The notes: generated by a model not told the origin, from the letters alone. 7,402 nucleotides of DNA from Pseudomonadota bacterium (GCA_023442085.1 JAEZMT010000121.1:1-7402); one strand, 5' to 3'; shown: positions 1 through 5,467, numbered from the stretch's first letter. Translations and numbers: made by a program.

Positions 1-1434
1 CACCAGCCCGCCGAAGGTACTGCGCACGGCGAGGTGCATGCCGTCGTCGCCGCCATAATCGTAGAGGCTGGAGGCGCCGTAGAACATCATCTGCGCGAAA
101 GCGAGGGTGATCATGATGAAGAAGGTGCCGGAGGTGCGCAGCGCCACCACCGACAGGGCCGCCGCCAGCAGCGCCGAGATGGCCATGGCCAGCGGCCACT
201 GGACGAAGCCGCTCTCGACCCCCGCGTCCGCGAGGATGCCCACCACATAGGCGCCAATGCCGAGATAGAGCGCGTGACCGAAGCTGACGAGACCGGTCTG
301 GCCAAGGATGAGATCGAGGCTCAGGGCGGCGATGGCAAAGATGATGACGCGCAGCCCCATGTCCACCCAGAACGGCTGGTCGGCGATGCCGGCCACCAGC
401 GGCAACAGCAGGAAGCCGCCGCCGAGAAGACCGATGGCCGGCACGCGCCAGCGCGCCAGGATGCCGGGGCCGGTGGGACCGAGGTCGGATGCCTCCGACG
501 GCGCCTCGGGCCGGCGCAGGCCGGCGGCCGGGATGAGGCCCTGCGGCCGGAAGAACAGGATCACCGCCATCAGGATATAGATGAGCATGGAGGCGAGGGC
601 CGGCGCCACCGTGTTGGCCGCCACCGGGGACAGGACCAGTGCCATGAGGTCCTTCAGATAGGCCCGGCCGACGGTGTCGATCACGCCCACCAGAAGAGCC
701 GCCACGAAGGCGCCCTTGACTGATCCCATGCCGCCGACGACCAGCACCACCAGCGCCAGAATGAGCACGTTGTCGCCCATGCCCGGATAGACGGTGAGGA
801 TGGGCGCGGCGATGTAGCCGGCGAATCCGGCCAGCGCCGCGCCGATGCCGAAGACCACCGCATAGATGGCGCCGATATTGACCCCCAGCACGCTGGTCAT
901 GACCCGGTTGCTCGCGCCGGCGCGGATGAGCATGCCCATCCGCGTCCGGCCGATGAGGACATAGAGCAGCCCTGCGATGGCAAGGCCGGCCCCGATCATC
1001 GCCAGCCGGTAGGCGGGATAGGGCGCACCGGGAATGAGCTCCACCGAGCCAGCGAGGAAGGCCGGGATGGGCGCGTGCAGTGGCTCCGGCCCGAACACCA
1101 TACGCGTCGCCTCGTTGAGCACGTAGACGAGGCCGACGGTACACATCACCTGGTCGAGGTGGCTGCGGCCATAGAGATGCCGGATGACCAGCCGCTCCAG
1201 TATCAGGCCGATGACGAAGGTGGCGATGCCGGCGGCGACGAATCCCGCAACAAACGAGCCCGTGACCAGCGCGAACGCGACGCCAAGATAGGCGCCGAGC
1301 ATGAACAGGGAGCCGTGCGCGAGGTTCACGAGGTTCATGATGCCGAAGGTGAGCGTGAGCCCCGCCGCCATCAGGAACAGGATGACCCCGAGCTGAACCC
1401 CGTTCAGGAGTTGCTCGACGAACAGGAGTTGCAT
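1..1434 (-). CDS. Fused LivH-LivM type ABC transporter permease, C-terminus beyond the window
   Basis: Inner-membrane permease of a HAAT-family (branched-chain amino acid/amide) ABC importer. The frame runs without a stop from ATG at 1434 to the left edge, giving 478 residues. Residues 1-305 are a full LivH domain: start MQLLFVEQLLNGVQLGVILF, the GIMNLVNLAHGSLFMLGAY segment (31-49), the cytoplasmic coupling-loop region (165-186, GMLIRAGASNRVMTSVLGVN) and the LVVGGMGSVKGAF block (231-243). Residues 306-328 form a hydrophilic Pro/Glu/Gly linker. From about 329 a LivM domain begins, with GQTGLVSFGHALYLGIGAY (378-396), FFIMITLAFAQM (438-449) and YGGDDGM (460-466). LivH and LivM are usually separate subunits of roughly 300 residues each, so one chain here probably supplies both halves of the channel. 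An in-frame TGA at 1453-1455 fixes the start region; the SD is weak (GGGA, 8 bases upstream). It follows the binding-protein gene by 47 bases, probably as one operon. The substrate is unknown. Confidence 0.93.
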   Translation of the reverse strand, partial: MQLLFVEQLLNGVQLGVILFLMAAGLTLTFGIMNLVNLAHGSLFMLGAYLGVAFALVTGSFVAGFVAAGIATFVIGLILERLVIRHLYGRSHLDQVMCTVGLVYVLNEATRMVFGPEPLHAPIPAFLAGSVELIPGAPYPAYRLAMIGAGLAIAGLLYVLIGRTRMGMLIRAGASNRVMTSVLGVNIGAIYAVVFGIGAALAGFAGYIAAPILTVYPGMGDNVLILALVVLVVGGMGSVKGAFVAALLVGVIDTVGRAYLKDLMALVLSPVAANTVAPALASMLIYILMAVILFFRPQGLIPAAGLRRPEAPSEASDLGPTGPGILARWRVPAIGLLGGGFLLLPLVAGIADQPFWVDMGLRVIIFAIAALSLDLILGQTGLVSFGHALYLGIGAYVVGILADAGVESGFVQWPLAMAISALLAAALSVVALRTSGTFFIMITLAFAQMMFYGASSLYDYGGDDGMHLAVRSTFGGLV

Positions 1435-1481
1435 GATCGACGTCCCGCTGTGTCAGGAGTTCTCTTCAAGATGATCTGCGA

Positions 1482-2645
1482 TCACTTCAGCGGGCAGTCC
1501 TGGTAATAGGCATCCTTCGCGTCGGTCATCACCTTCTCGACGGTTTTCGTCACAAGGGTGCCGTCCTCGCCCTTCACCACCTCGCGGACGTAGTAGTCCT
1601 CAATGGGGAAGTGGTTGGTGTTGAAGGCGAACTTGCCACGGTTCGACGCAAAGTCGGCCTTCTGCAGGGCGTTTCGGATGTCGTCCTTCCGGCTCATGTC
1701 GCCATTCACGGACTTGACCGCGCTGGAGATGAGCAGGACGGAATCATAGGCGTGGGCGGCGTAATCGTTGGGCAGGAAGCCGTTCTTCTGCTTGAAGTCG
1801 GCGACGAACCGGGCGTTTGCGGCGTTGGGCAGATCGACGCTCCAGACATTGCCCGAGCGCACGCCGATGGCGTCGTCGCCTACGGCCGGCAGGGTCGCCT
1901 GATCCACGGTCCACACCGTGTAGAGCGGCGTCGACTTCGCAAGGCCGGCCTGCGCGTATTGCTTCACGTACTGTACGCCCATGTCGCCCGGATAGAAGAT
2001 GAAGGTCGCTTCGGGGGCAGCGGTGCGCAGGGCGCTCAACTCGGCGGCGAAGTCCACCTGGCCGAAGCGCGTGTAGACCTCACCCACGAGGTCGCCCTTG
2101 AAGTTGCGCTTGAAGCCGGAAACCATGTCCTTGCCGGCCTGGTTGTTGACCGTCATGACGTAGACGCGCTTGACGCCGAGCTTCTCCAGATAGGCGCCGA
2201 GCGCCTCGGCTTGCTGGTCGTTCTGCGACGACACGTTGAAGAAATTCGCCGAGCAAGACTTTCCGGCGATGGGCGCCGGGCCGGAAATGGGCGAGATCAC
2301 GAAGGCATCCGTGCGGGCGAGGCCGCCATGCACCGCCATCATTTCCGACGAGAAGACCGGGCCGACCAGGAAGTCCACGCGCTTCGACTTCACCATCTCG
2401 TCGGCCAGCTGCTTGGCCACGTCCGCCTTGCCCTGGCTGTCGCTCCAGATGAACTCCACCGGCTGTCCGCCGAGCTTTCCGCCCTCGTGAGCGACGGCAA
2501 GTTCGATGGCCGCCTGCATCTGCTTGGCAAGCACGGCGCCGACGCCGGTCTGGGGCAGGATGACGCCGACCTTCACCGGGTCGGCAAAGGCGGGGGCGGC
2601 GCAAAGGATGGACAGGGCTGCGCTGAAAAGGATGCTGGCTTTCAT
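1482..2645 (-). CDS. Periplasmic substrate-binding protein of a HAAT (LivJ/LivK-like) ABC transporter
   Basis: This 387-residue protein should capture a small solute in the periplasm and deliver it to the fused permease encoded just downstream. Residues 1-21 are a Sec signal peptide (MKASILFSAALSILCAAPAFA, cleavage before DPVK). The mature protein has the Peripla_BP_6 (LivK-type, type I periplasmic binding) pattern: KVGVILPQTG (25-34), a partner helix AAIELAV (45-51), LVGPVFSSEMM (93-103), then VYVMTVNNQAGKDMVSGFK (161-179) opening the second lobe. The mature chain has only two cysteines, C131 and C384, which could form a disulfide. Start choice: the frame extends 23 codons further upstream, to 2714, but that stretch crosses a hairpin and does not look like protein, whereas ATG 2645 begins a textbook signal peptide. 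It lies 90 bases after the oxygenase gene and 47 before the permease. The ligand (amino acid, amide, aromatic acid or other) cannot be told from sequence. Confidence 0.93.
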   Translation of the reverse strand: MKASILFSAALSILCAAPAFADPVKVGVILPQTGVGAVLAKQMQAAIELAVAHEGGKLGGQPVEFIWSDSQGKADVAKQLADEMVKSKRVDFLVGPVFSSEMMAVHGGLARTDAFVISPISGPAPIAGKSCSANFFNVSSQNDQQAEALGAYLEKLGVKRVYVMTVNNQAGKDMVSGFKRNFKGDLVGEVYTRFGQVDFAAELSALRTAAPEATFIFYPGDMGVQYVKQYAQAGLAKSTPLYTVWTVDQATLPAVGDDAIGVRSGNVWSVDLPNAANARFVADFKQKNGFLPNDYAAHAYDSVLLISSAVKSVNGDMSRKDDIRNALQKADFASNRGKFAFNTNHFPIEDYYVREVVKGEDGTLVTKTVEKVMTDAKDAYYQDCPLK

Positions 2646-2698
2646 GGAATGCGCTCTCGGTTTCAAAGGGGGCAGGCGGGCGGCTTCCAGATGGCTGT

Positions 2699-2729
2699 GC
2701 TCCGGCCGGAGCATGTGCCCGGCCGGAGC
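2699..2729 (-). other. Perfect 11-bp stem hairpin between the oxygenase and binding-protein genes
   Basis: GCTCCGGCCGG (2699-2709) pairs perfectly with CCGGCCGGAGC (2719-2729) around a 9-base loop. It starts 6 bases after the oxygenase stop, reading on the minus strand. The distal arm is itself part of a 14-base perfect palindrome, GCTCCGGCCGGAGC (2699-2712). No T-run follows on the minus strand, so a classical intrinsic terminator is unlikely. A role in partial attenuation, 3' end protection or RNA processing upstream of the binding-protein cistron is inferred, not shown. Confidence 0.7.
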
Positions 2730-2735
2730 GATGGG

Positions 2736-3557
2736 TCAGGCGAGGCGGGCGGCCTGAACGGTCGTCGCGTCGTCGCGGTAGCTCGCCCAGACCTCTTCCA
2801 TGAAGGCGAGGCTCTCGGGGTCGAGGTCGAAACGCGGCTCGGGATCGCGATCCCAATGGCCGTGGCGATCTTGACCGGCGATGAGCAGGGCCGAGCGGCG
2901 CCCGAGCATCGAACGGCAATGAGCCGGCATGTAGAAGAAGGCGATGCCGATGCGCCGGTCGTCGGACATATTGGCAGGGGAGCCGTGCACCGTGCGCTCG
3001 TGATGCATGGAGAACTCGCCCGGCTCCAGCGGCATGTCCACAGCGAGGCTCTCGTCCACCGTCACCTTCTGGCCGCGGGCGAGGAGGTTGTCGGCATCGA
3101 AGGTCTCCTCGTGCACCAGATCGGGCCCGAGATGGCTCTTCGGGATAACCTTCATGCAGCCGCTCTCCGTGCTGGCGCGCGACAGGGCGAGCCAGACGGT
3201 GACTTCCTGGTGCGGGTTCAGGCCGTAGTAAGCGGAATCCTGGTGCCAGGAGACGAAGCGGGGGTCTCGGGCATTCTTGGCGAAGGCGGACGAGCCGAAC
3301 AGCAGGATGTCTGGCCCCAGAATATCCTGGACGGCCGACACGATGCGCGGATGGCGCGCCAGTTCGATCAGCCAGGGAAAGGCCAGATGGGCCTTGATCT
3401 TGAGGCGCTTGTTCACCTCCTCGCCCGAGCTGGCCTCGAAGTCTTCGATCTTATTGCGATAGGCGCGGGCCTCTTCCGCGCTGATGGCCCGGACTGGACA
3501 GAGAAATCCCTCGGAATTGAAATGCGCGATCTGTTCGGGGCTGAGCACGCCAGTCAT
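2736..3557 (-). CDS. Phytanoyl-CoA dioxygenase (PhyH) family Fe(II)/2-oxoglutarate oxygenase
   Basis: This 273-residue cytoplasmic protein is predicted to use Fe(II), O2 and 2-oxoglutarate to hydroxylate an unidentified substrate, releasing succinate and CO2. The metal triad is visible: H105 and D107 in SWHQDSAYYG and H191 in RTVHGSPAN. R201 or R202 in DDRRIGIAFFY is the likely 2-oxoglutarate carboxylate ligand. Between them lies TVWLALSRASTESGCMKVIPKSH (120-142; W122 to H142), a block typical of the family. Overall it recalls the PhyH subgroup that includes SyrB2-like halogenases. Those enzymes replace the metal-binding Asp with Ala or Gly, and here Asp is present, so hydroxylation is expected rather than chlorination. 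The start is ATG 3557, preceded by a strong SD (GAGGAAG, 4 bases away). A 29-codon upstream extension to 3644 has no such signal and an implausible Arg-rich sequence. It is first in the operon with the binding protein and fused permease, and divergent from the TetR gene. True substrates in this family range widely and are not predictable here. Confidence 0.92.
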   Translation of the reverse strand: MTGVLSPEQIAHFNSEGFLCPVRAISAEEARAYRNKIEDFEASSGEEVNKRLKIKAHLAFPWLIELARHPRIVSAVQDILGPDILLFGSSAFAKNARDPRFVSWHQDSAYYGLNPHQEVTVWLALSRASTESGCMKVIPKSHLGPDLVHEETFDADNLLARGQKVTVDESLAVDMPLEPGEFSMHHERTVHGSPANMSDDRRIGIAFFYMPAHCRSMLGRRSALLIAGQDRHGHWDRDPEPRFDLDPESLAFMEEVWASYRDDATTVQAARLA

Positions 3558-3561
3558 TGCG

Positions 3562-3568
3562 CTTCCTC
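3562..3568 (-). promoter_or_regulatory. Ribosome binding site of the PhyH-family gene
   Basis: On the minus strand GAGGAAG lies 4 bases before ATG 3557. It is the strongest Shine-Dalgarno match in the window. It decides the start against the longer frame beginning at 3644. Confidence 0.8.
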
Positions 3569-3583
3569 GCTGTGTTTGCGTAT

Positions 3584-3601
3584 GCCTGCGCGTGTGCAGG
3601 C
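3584..3601 (-). other. Small inverted repeat in the leader of the PhyH-family gene
   Basis: GCCTGC (3584-3589) and GCAGGC (3596-3601) form a 6-bp stem with a 6-base loop. It sits about 15 bases upstream of the ribosome binding site in the predicted leader. It could fold in the mRNA or be a protein site. The stem is short, so chance is a fair explanation in GC-rich DNA. Confidence 0.35.
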
Positions 3602-3688
3602 GGTTTCGGGGCTTCACAGGAAGGCGGCGCCGGCCGACGCACACCGTGGGCTTCGCTCCATGGATCCGGATAAAAGCGACAGTGTGTA

Positions 3689-3715
3689 GTTTTAATCAGG
3701 CCCGTTGATTGTCAA
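3689..3715 (-). promoter_or_regulatory. Candidate promoter for the PhyH-binding protein-permease operon
   Basis: On the minus strand a perfect -35 consensus TTGACA (3715-3710) is followed, with a 15-base spacer, by TAAAAC (3694-3689), a 4-of-6 match to the -10 consensus. The -35 is convincing, while the -10 and spacing are not ideal. The predicted leader would be about 120 bases. Confidence 0.45.
3694..3710. promoter_or_regulatory. Inverted repeat AATCA-N7-TGATT, candidate TetR-family operator
   Basis: AATCA (3694-3698) and TGATT (3706-3710) are exact inverted copies separated by 7 bases, 17 bases in all. The repeat lies between the predicted -35 and -10 of the oxygenase promoter and touches the -35 of the tetR promoter. 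TetR-family proteins bind such dyads as dimers and often repress both divergent genes. Assigning the site to this TetR protein is inference from position. Confidence 0.4.
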
Positions 3716-3735
3716 GTTGAGGGCCGGGCGATAAT
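3709..3735 (+). promoter_or_regulatory. Candidate promoter for the TetR-family gene
   Basis: TTGTCA (3709-3714, 5 of 6 to the -35 consensus) is followed by GATAAT (3730-3735, 5 of 6 to the -10 consensus) with a short 15-base spacer. An alternative pairing is TTGATT (3705-3710) with a 19-base spacer. The start of transcription would be near 3742, about 26 bases before the TTG start codon. Its -35 overlaps the -35 of the opposite promoter. Confidence 0.45.
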
Positions 3736-3767
3736 CTGGGCAAAATCTCGATGATGGGCGTTAAATT

Positions 3768-4388
3768 TTGAGCACGGACAATAAAACCGTTCGCCGCCGC
3801 GGTCGCCCGCAAGGTGATGAAGTGAAGATTGCGATCCTTAAGGCAGCGAACGAGCTCCTCGAAGAGCGCGGACTTTCGGGCTTTACGATCGATGCCGTTG
3901 CAACCCGTTCGGGTACGGCGCGCTCATCCATCTACCGCTGGTGGCCGAACCGTGGAGCGCTGGCGATGGCAGGCTTCCTCGCGGAGACTGCCCAAAAGAT
4001 CAGCTATCCGACGACGGCCTCGGCGGTTGCCGACGTGAAGAGCCAGATGATGCGGGTCGCCGAGGTCTATGGCCAGAAGGTGGGACGCACCATTTCCGCG
4101 CTCGTCGCCCAGGGCCAGAGCGACCCGGAGACGTTGCGCGCGCTGCTCGAGGGCTATGTCCTGCCGCGGCGGGAAGAGGCGAAGAAGGCCCTTCTGCGTG
4201 GGATCGCGAACAGGGAGCTGCGGGCCGACATCGATCTCGATGTGGTGATCGATGCGCTCTACGGGCCGATCTGGTATCGCATCCTTGTTCCGCACGCGCC
4301 CCTGACCCCCGAGTGGGCCGGGAGCCTCGCCGACTGCGTGTTTGACGGCCTGCGCCCGCCCGTGGCCGTTCCGGTGCGCATGGCCTGA
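3768..4388 (+). CDS. TetR-family transcriptional regulator
   Basis: This 206-residue DNA-binding regulator has the N-terminal helix-turn-helix of the TetR family (about residues 18-64). It contains KIAILKAANELLEERGLSGF (20-39), then IDAVATRSGTARSSIYRWWP (41-60), where SSIYRWW marks the recognition helix. The C-terminal ligand and dimerisation domain has the pattern LLEGYVLPRREEAKKALLRG (126-145), ELRADIDLDVVIDALYGPIWYRIL (150-173), resembling the TetR_C_11 type. The start is the unusual codon TTG at 3768: an in-frame TAA lies at 3762-3764, and no ATG occurs before the helix-turn-helix. It is divergent from the PhyH-family gene and most likely represses that operon and itself, being relieved by a pathway compound. 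It converges with the LysR gene, with 26 bases between stops and no clear terminator. The ligand is unknown. Confidence 0.93.
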   Translation: MSTDNKTVRRRGRPQGDEVKIAILKAANELLEERGLSGFTIDAVATRSGTARSSIYRWWPNRGALAMAGFLAETAQKISYPTTASAVADVKSQMMRVAEVYGQKVGRTISALVAQGQSDPETLRALLEGYVLPRREEAKKALLRGIANRELRADIDLDVVIDALYGPIWYRILVPHAPLTPEWAGSLADCVFDGLRPPVAVPVRMA

Positions 4389-4414
4389 GCCCTCGTGTCA
4401 CGGATGCGGGCGGA

Positions 4415-5296
4415 TCACTGGCCTTCCGACACGGATCGGCGAATGTGCGCGGCAAGATGGTCCGCTGCCGACGAGCCGCCGGGATGGCGCTCCCACAGGA
4501 TGAGGTCCACACCTTCCAGCGCCGGCAGGCCTTCCGCGCTGCCGAGGCGGACAAGCCCCGGCGTGCGCACCGACTGGGCCAGGACGCAGACGGCCGAATC
4601 CGCGAGCGCCATGGACTGAAGCCCGGCGATGCTTTCCGATACGCAGGCGATGCGCCAGCGCCGGCCGATACGGTCGAGCGCCGCCAGCGCATAGTCCCGA
4701 TAGAGATTGCCGTCCGGCAGCATGGCGAGCGGCACAGGGTCGGCGAGGTGCGCGCTGCCGCCTTCCGCCCCCAGCCAGATCAACGGTTCGGGCCGCAGCA
4801 GCGTGCCCGTGCCCACGCGCGGTGAGACTCCGGGCATGCGGGTGGCGATGGCAATGTCCAGAAGGCCTTCGCTCATGTCCTGCGCGAGTTGTCGCGACAG
4901 AGCGCAGCGCACCGTCACCTCCACCCCCGGATAGGTGTCGCGAAAGCGCGCCAGGGTATCCGGCAGCAGGAAGGCGGCATAAAGATCCGGGCAGCCCAGC
5001 GTGACGCGCCCCGCCACATCGTCCGCCGAGAGCCGCAGGCGGGCCTCCTCGTCGAGCCGCAGCATGGTGCGCGCATGTGGCAGGAGCATCTCCCCGTGGC
5101 GCGACAGCTTGAGATGCCGCAGGTCCGGTTCGAACAAGGGAAAGCCGGCAGCCGCCTCCAGCCGCCGGATCTGCAGGCTGACGGCGGGCTGGGTGCGGTT
5201 CAGGCGCCGGGCCACGCGGGTCACGCTCTTCTCCTCGACCAGGAGGACGAAGGTGCGCAGCAGGGCGATCTCAAGCGGATGCGACATCACCATCAT
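4415..5296 (-). CDS. LysR-family transcriptional regulator
   Basis: This 293-residue protein has the standard LysR plan and length. The N-terminal winged helix-turn-helix (about 8-67) includes LLRTFVLLVEEKSVTRVARR (12-31) and LNRTQPAVSLQIRRLEAAAG (32-51), with TQPAVS in the recognition helix. A linker helix follows (70-90), then the periplasmic-binding-like effector domain from about 95 (GRVTLGCPDLYAAFLLPDTL). It is a cytoplasmic tetrameric regulator by family knowledge. Divergence from livG makes the right transporter operon its most likely target. The exact start is uncertain among Met codons at 5296, 5293 and 5287; none has a good SD, and a perfect palindrome sits just upstream of 5296. 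It ends 26 bases from the TetR stop. The inducer is unknown but may be the transported compound or a breakdown product. Confidence 0.93.
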   Translation of the reverse strand: MMVMSHPLEIALLRTFVLLVEEKSVTRVARRLNRTQPAVSLQIRRLEAAAGFPLFEPDLRHLKLSRHGEMLLPHARTMLRLDEEARLRLSADDVAGRVTLGCPDLYAAFLLPDTLARFRDTYPGVEVTVRCALSRQLAQDMSEGLLDIAIATRMPGVSPRVGTGTLLRPEPLIWLGAEGGSAHLADPVPLAMLPDGNLYRDYALAALDRIGRRWRIACVSESIAGLQSMALADSAVCVLAQSVRTPGLVRLGSAEGLPALEGVDLILWERHPGGSSAADHLAAHIRRSVSEGQ

Positions 5297-5303
5297 TAAA
5301 AAT

Positions 5304-5315
5304 ACTTGGCCAAGT
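5304..5315. promoter_or_regulatory. 12-bp perfect palindrome ACTTGGCCAAGT at the lysR start
   Basis: ACTTGGCCAAGT is its own reverse complement and lies 8-19 bases upstream of the first possible LysR start codon, where its ribosome binding site would be. A bound protein here could block lysR translation initiation or transcription, for example by autoregulation. It does not fit the T-N11-A LysR box symmetrically, so the binding protein is uncertain. Confidence 0.45.
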
Positions 5316-5331
5316 GCAAAGCAATATAAAT

Positions 5332-5360
5332 TTGATTTGAGCGGAATGCATCGGTCTAAT
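5332..5360 (+). promoter_or_regulatory. Predicted sigma-70-like promoter for the livG-livF-livH operon
   Basis: TTGATT (5332-5337, 4 of 6 to the -35 consensus) and TCTAAT (5355-5360, 5 of 6 to the -10 consensus) are separated by an ideal 17 bases. Transcription would begin near 5367, giving a leader of about 110 bases before GTG 5477. The leader carries the tandem repeat and FNR-like box listed separately. Confidence 0.5.
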
Positions 5361-5377
5361 CTGTGCGTGGTCGTGAT

Positions 5378-5399
5378 CGACTGTCCAACGACTGTTCAA
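5378..5399 (+). repeat. Two adjacent 11-bp direct repeats, PhoB/OmpR-like geometry
   Basis: CGACTGTCCAA (5378-5388) is followed immediately by CGACTGTTCAA (5389-5399), differing at one base. The 11-base period puts both copies on the same face of the helix. Response regulators of the OmpR/PhoB family bind such head-to-tail repeats, and the CTGTC-like half-site recalls the Pho box, but agreement with the full Pho box consensus is only partial (about 11 of 18). Confidence 0.45.
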
Positions 5400-5410
5400 A
5401 ATCTCTGATT

Positions 5411-5424
5411 TTGATGCACATCAA
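5411..5424. promoter_or_regulatory. Perfect FNR/FixK-type box (TTGAT-N4-ATCAA)
   Basis: TTGATGCACATCAA matches the FNR/FixK/Anr consensus TTGAT-N4-ATCAA at all ten specified bases. The symmetry extends two bases further each side (5409-5426, TTTTGATG-CA-CATCAAAA). Its centre (5417.5) is 59 bases upstream of the livG start codon. Activation from the usual -41.5 position would place transcription start near 5459, leaving a short leader with the ribosome site. Relative to the predicted upstream promoter it lies downstream, which would suit repression. Oxygen or redox control is inferred. Confidence 0.6.
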
Positions 5425-5432
5425 AAAGGCAT

Positions 5433-5440
5433 TTGCGCAA
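5433..5440. promoter_or_regulatory. 8-bp palindrome TTGCGCAA beside the FNR-like box
   Basis: TTGCGCAA is perfectly symmetric, with its centre 19 bases downstream of the FNR-like box centre. It may be a further regulator site or chance; eight bases are too few to decide. Confidence 0.25.
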
Positions 5441-5467
5441 CAGCGAGGCACTCTCGCCCTGCGCCGT

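Noticed and set aside
34..723. A 229-codon plus-strand frame opposite the fused permease
   Set aside because: Its sequence is repetitive Arg/His/Asp/Glu/Gly with no motif and mirrors the codons of the permease on the other strand.
1075..1506. A 143-codon plus-strand frame opposite the start of the fused permease
   Set aside because: Charged low-complexity product without a domain; the minus strand gives clear LivH motifs.
2646..2714. N-terminal extension of the binding protein to ATG 2714
   Set aside because: It would put charged residues before a clear Sec signal peptide and would overlap the intergenic hairpin; ATG 2645 fits the family.
2699..2729. Intrinsic terminator between the oxygenase and binding-protein genes
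   Set aside because: The stem is strong but no T-run follows on the minus strand, so it is listed as a hairpin of unknown role.
3558..3644. N-terminal extension of the PhyH-family protein to 3644
   Set aside because: An Arg-rich stretch with no family match; ATG 3557 has a strong ribosome binding site.
1611..3689. A 692-codon open frame on the plus strand opposite the binding-protein and oxygenase genes
   Set aside because: It is antisense to two well-supported genes, spans their intergenic hairpin, has a His/Arg/Gly/Asp-rich composition with no recognisable domain, and is a usual result of GC-rich codon bias on the opposite strand.
4389..4414. Bidirectional terminator between the converging regulator genes
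   Set aside because: The 26-base gap shows no stable inverted repeat or T-run; a GTGTC/GACAC pair around it is too short and widely spaced.
4000..4692. A 230-codon minus-strand frame crossing the TetR-LysR junction
   Set aside because: Arg/Ser/Pro-rich, without motifs, overlapping two intact regulator genes.
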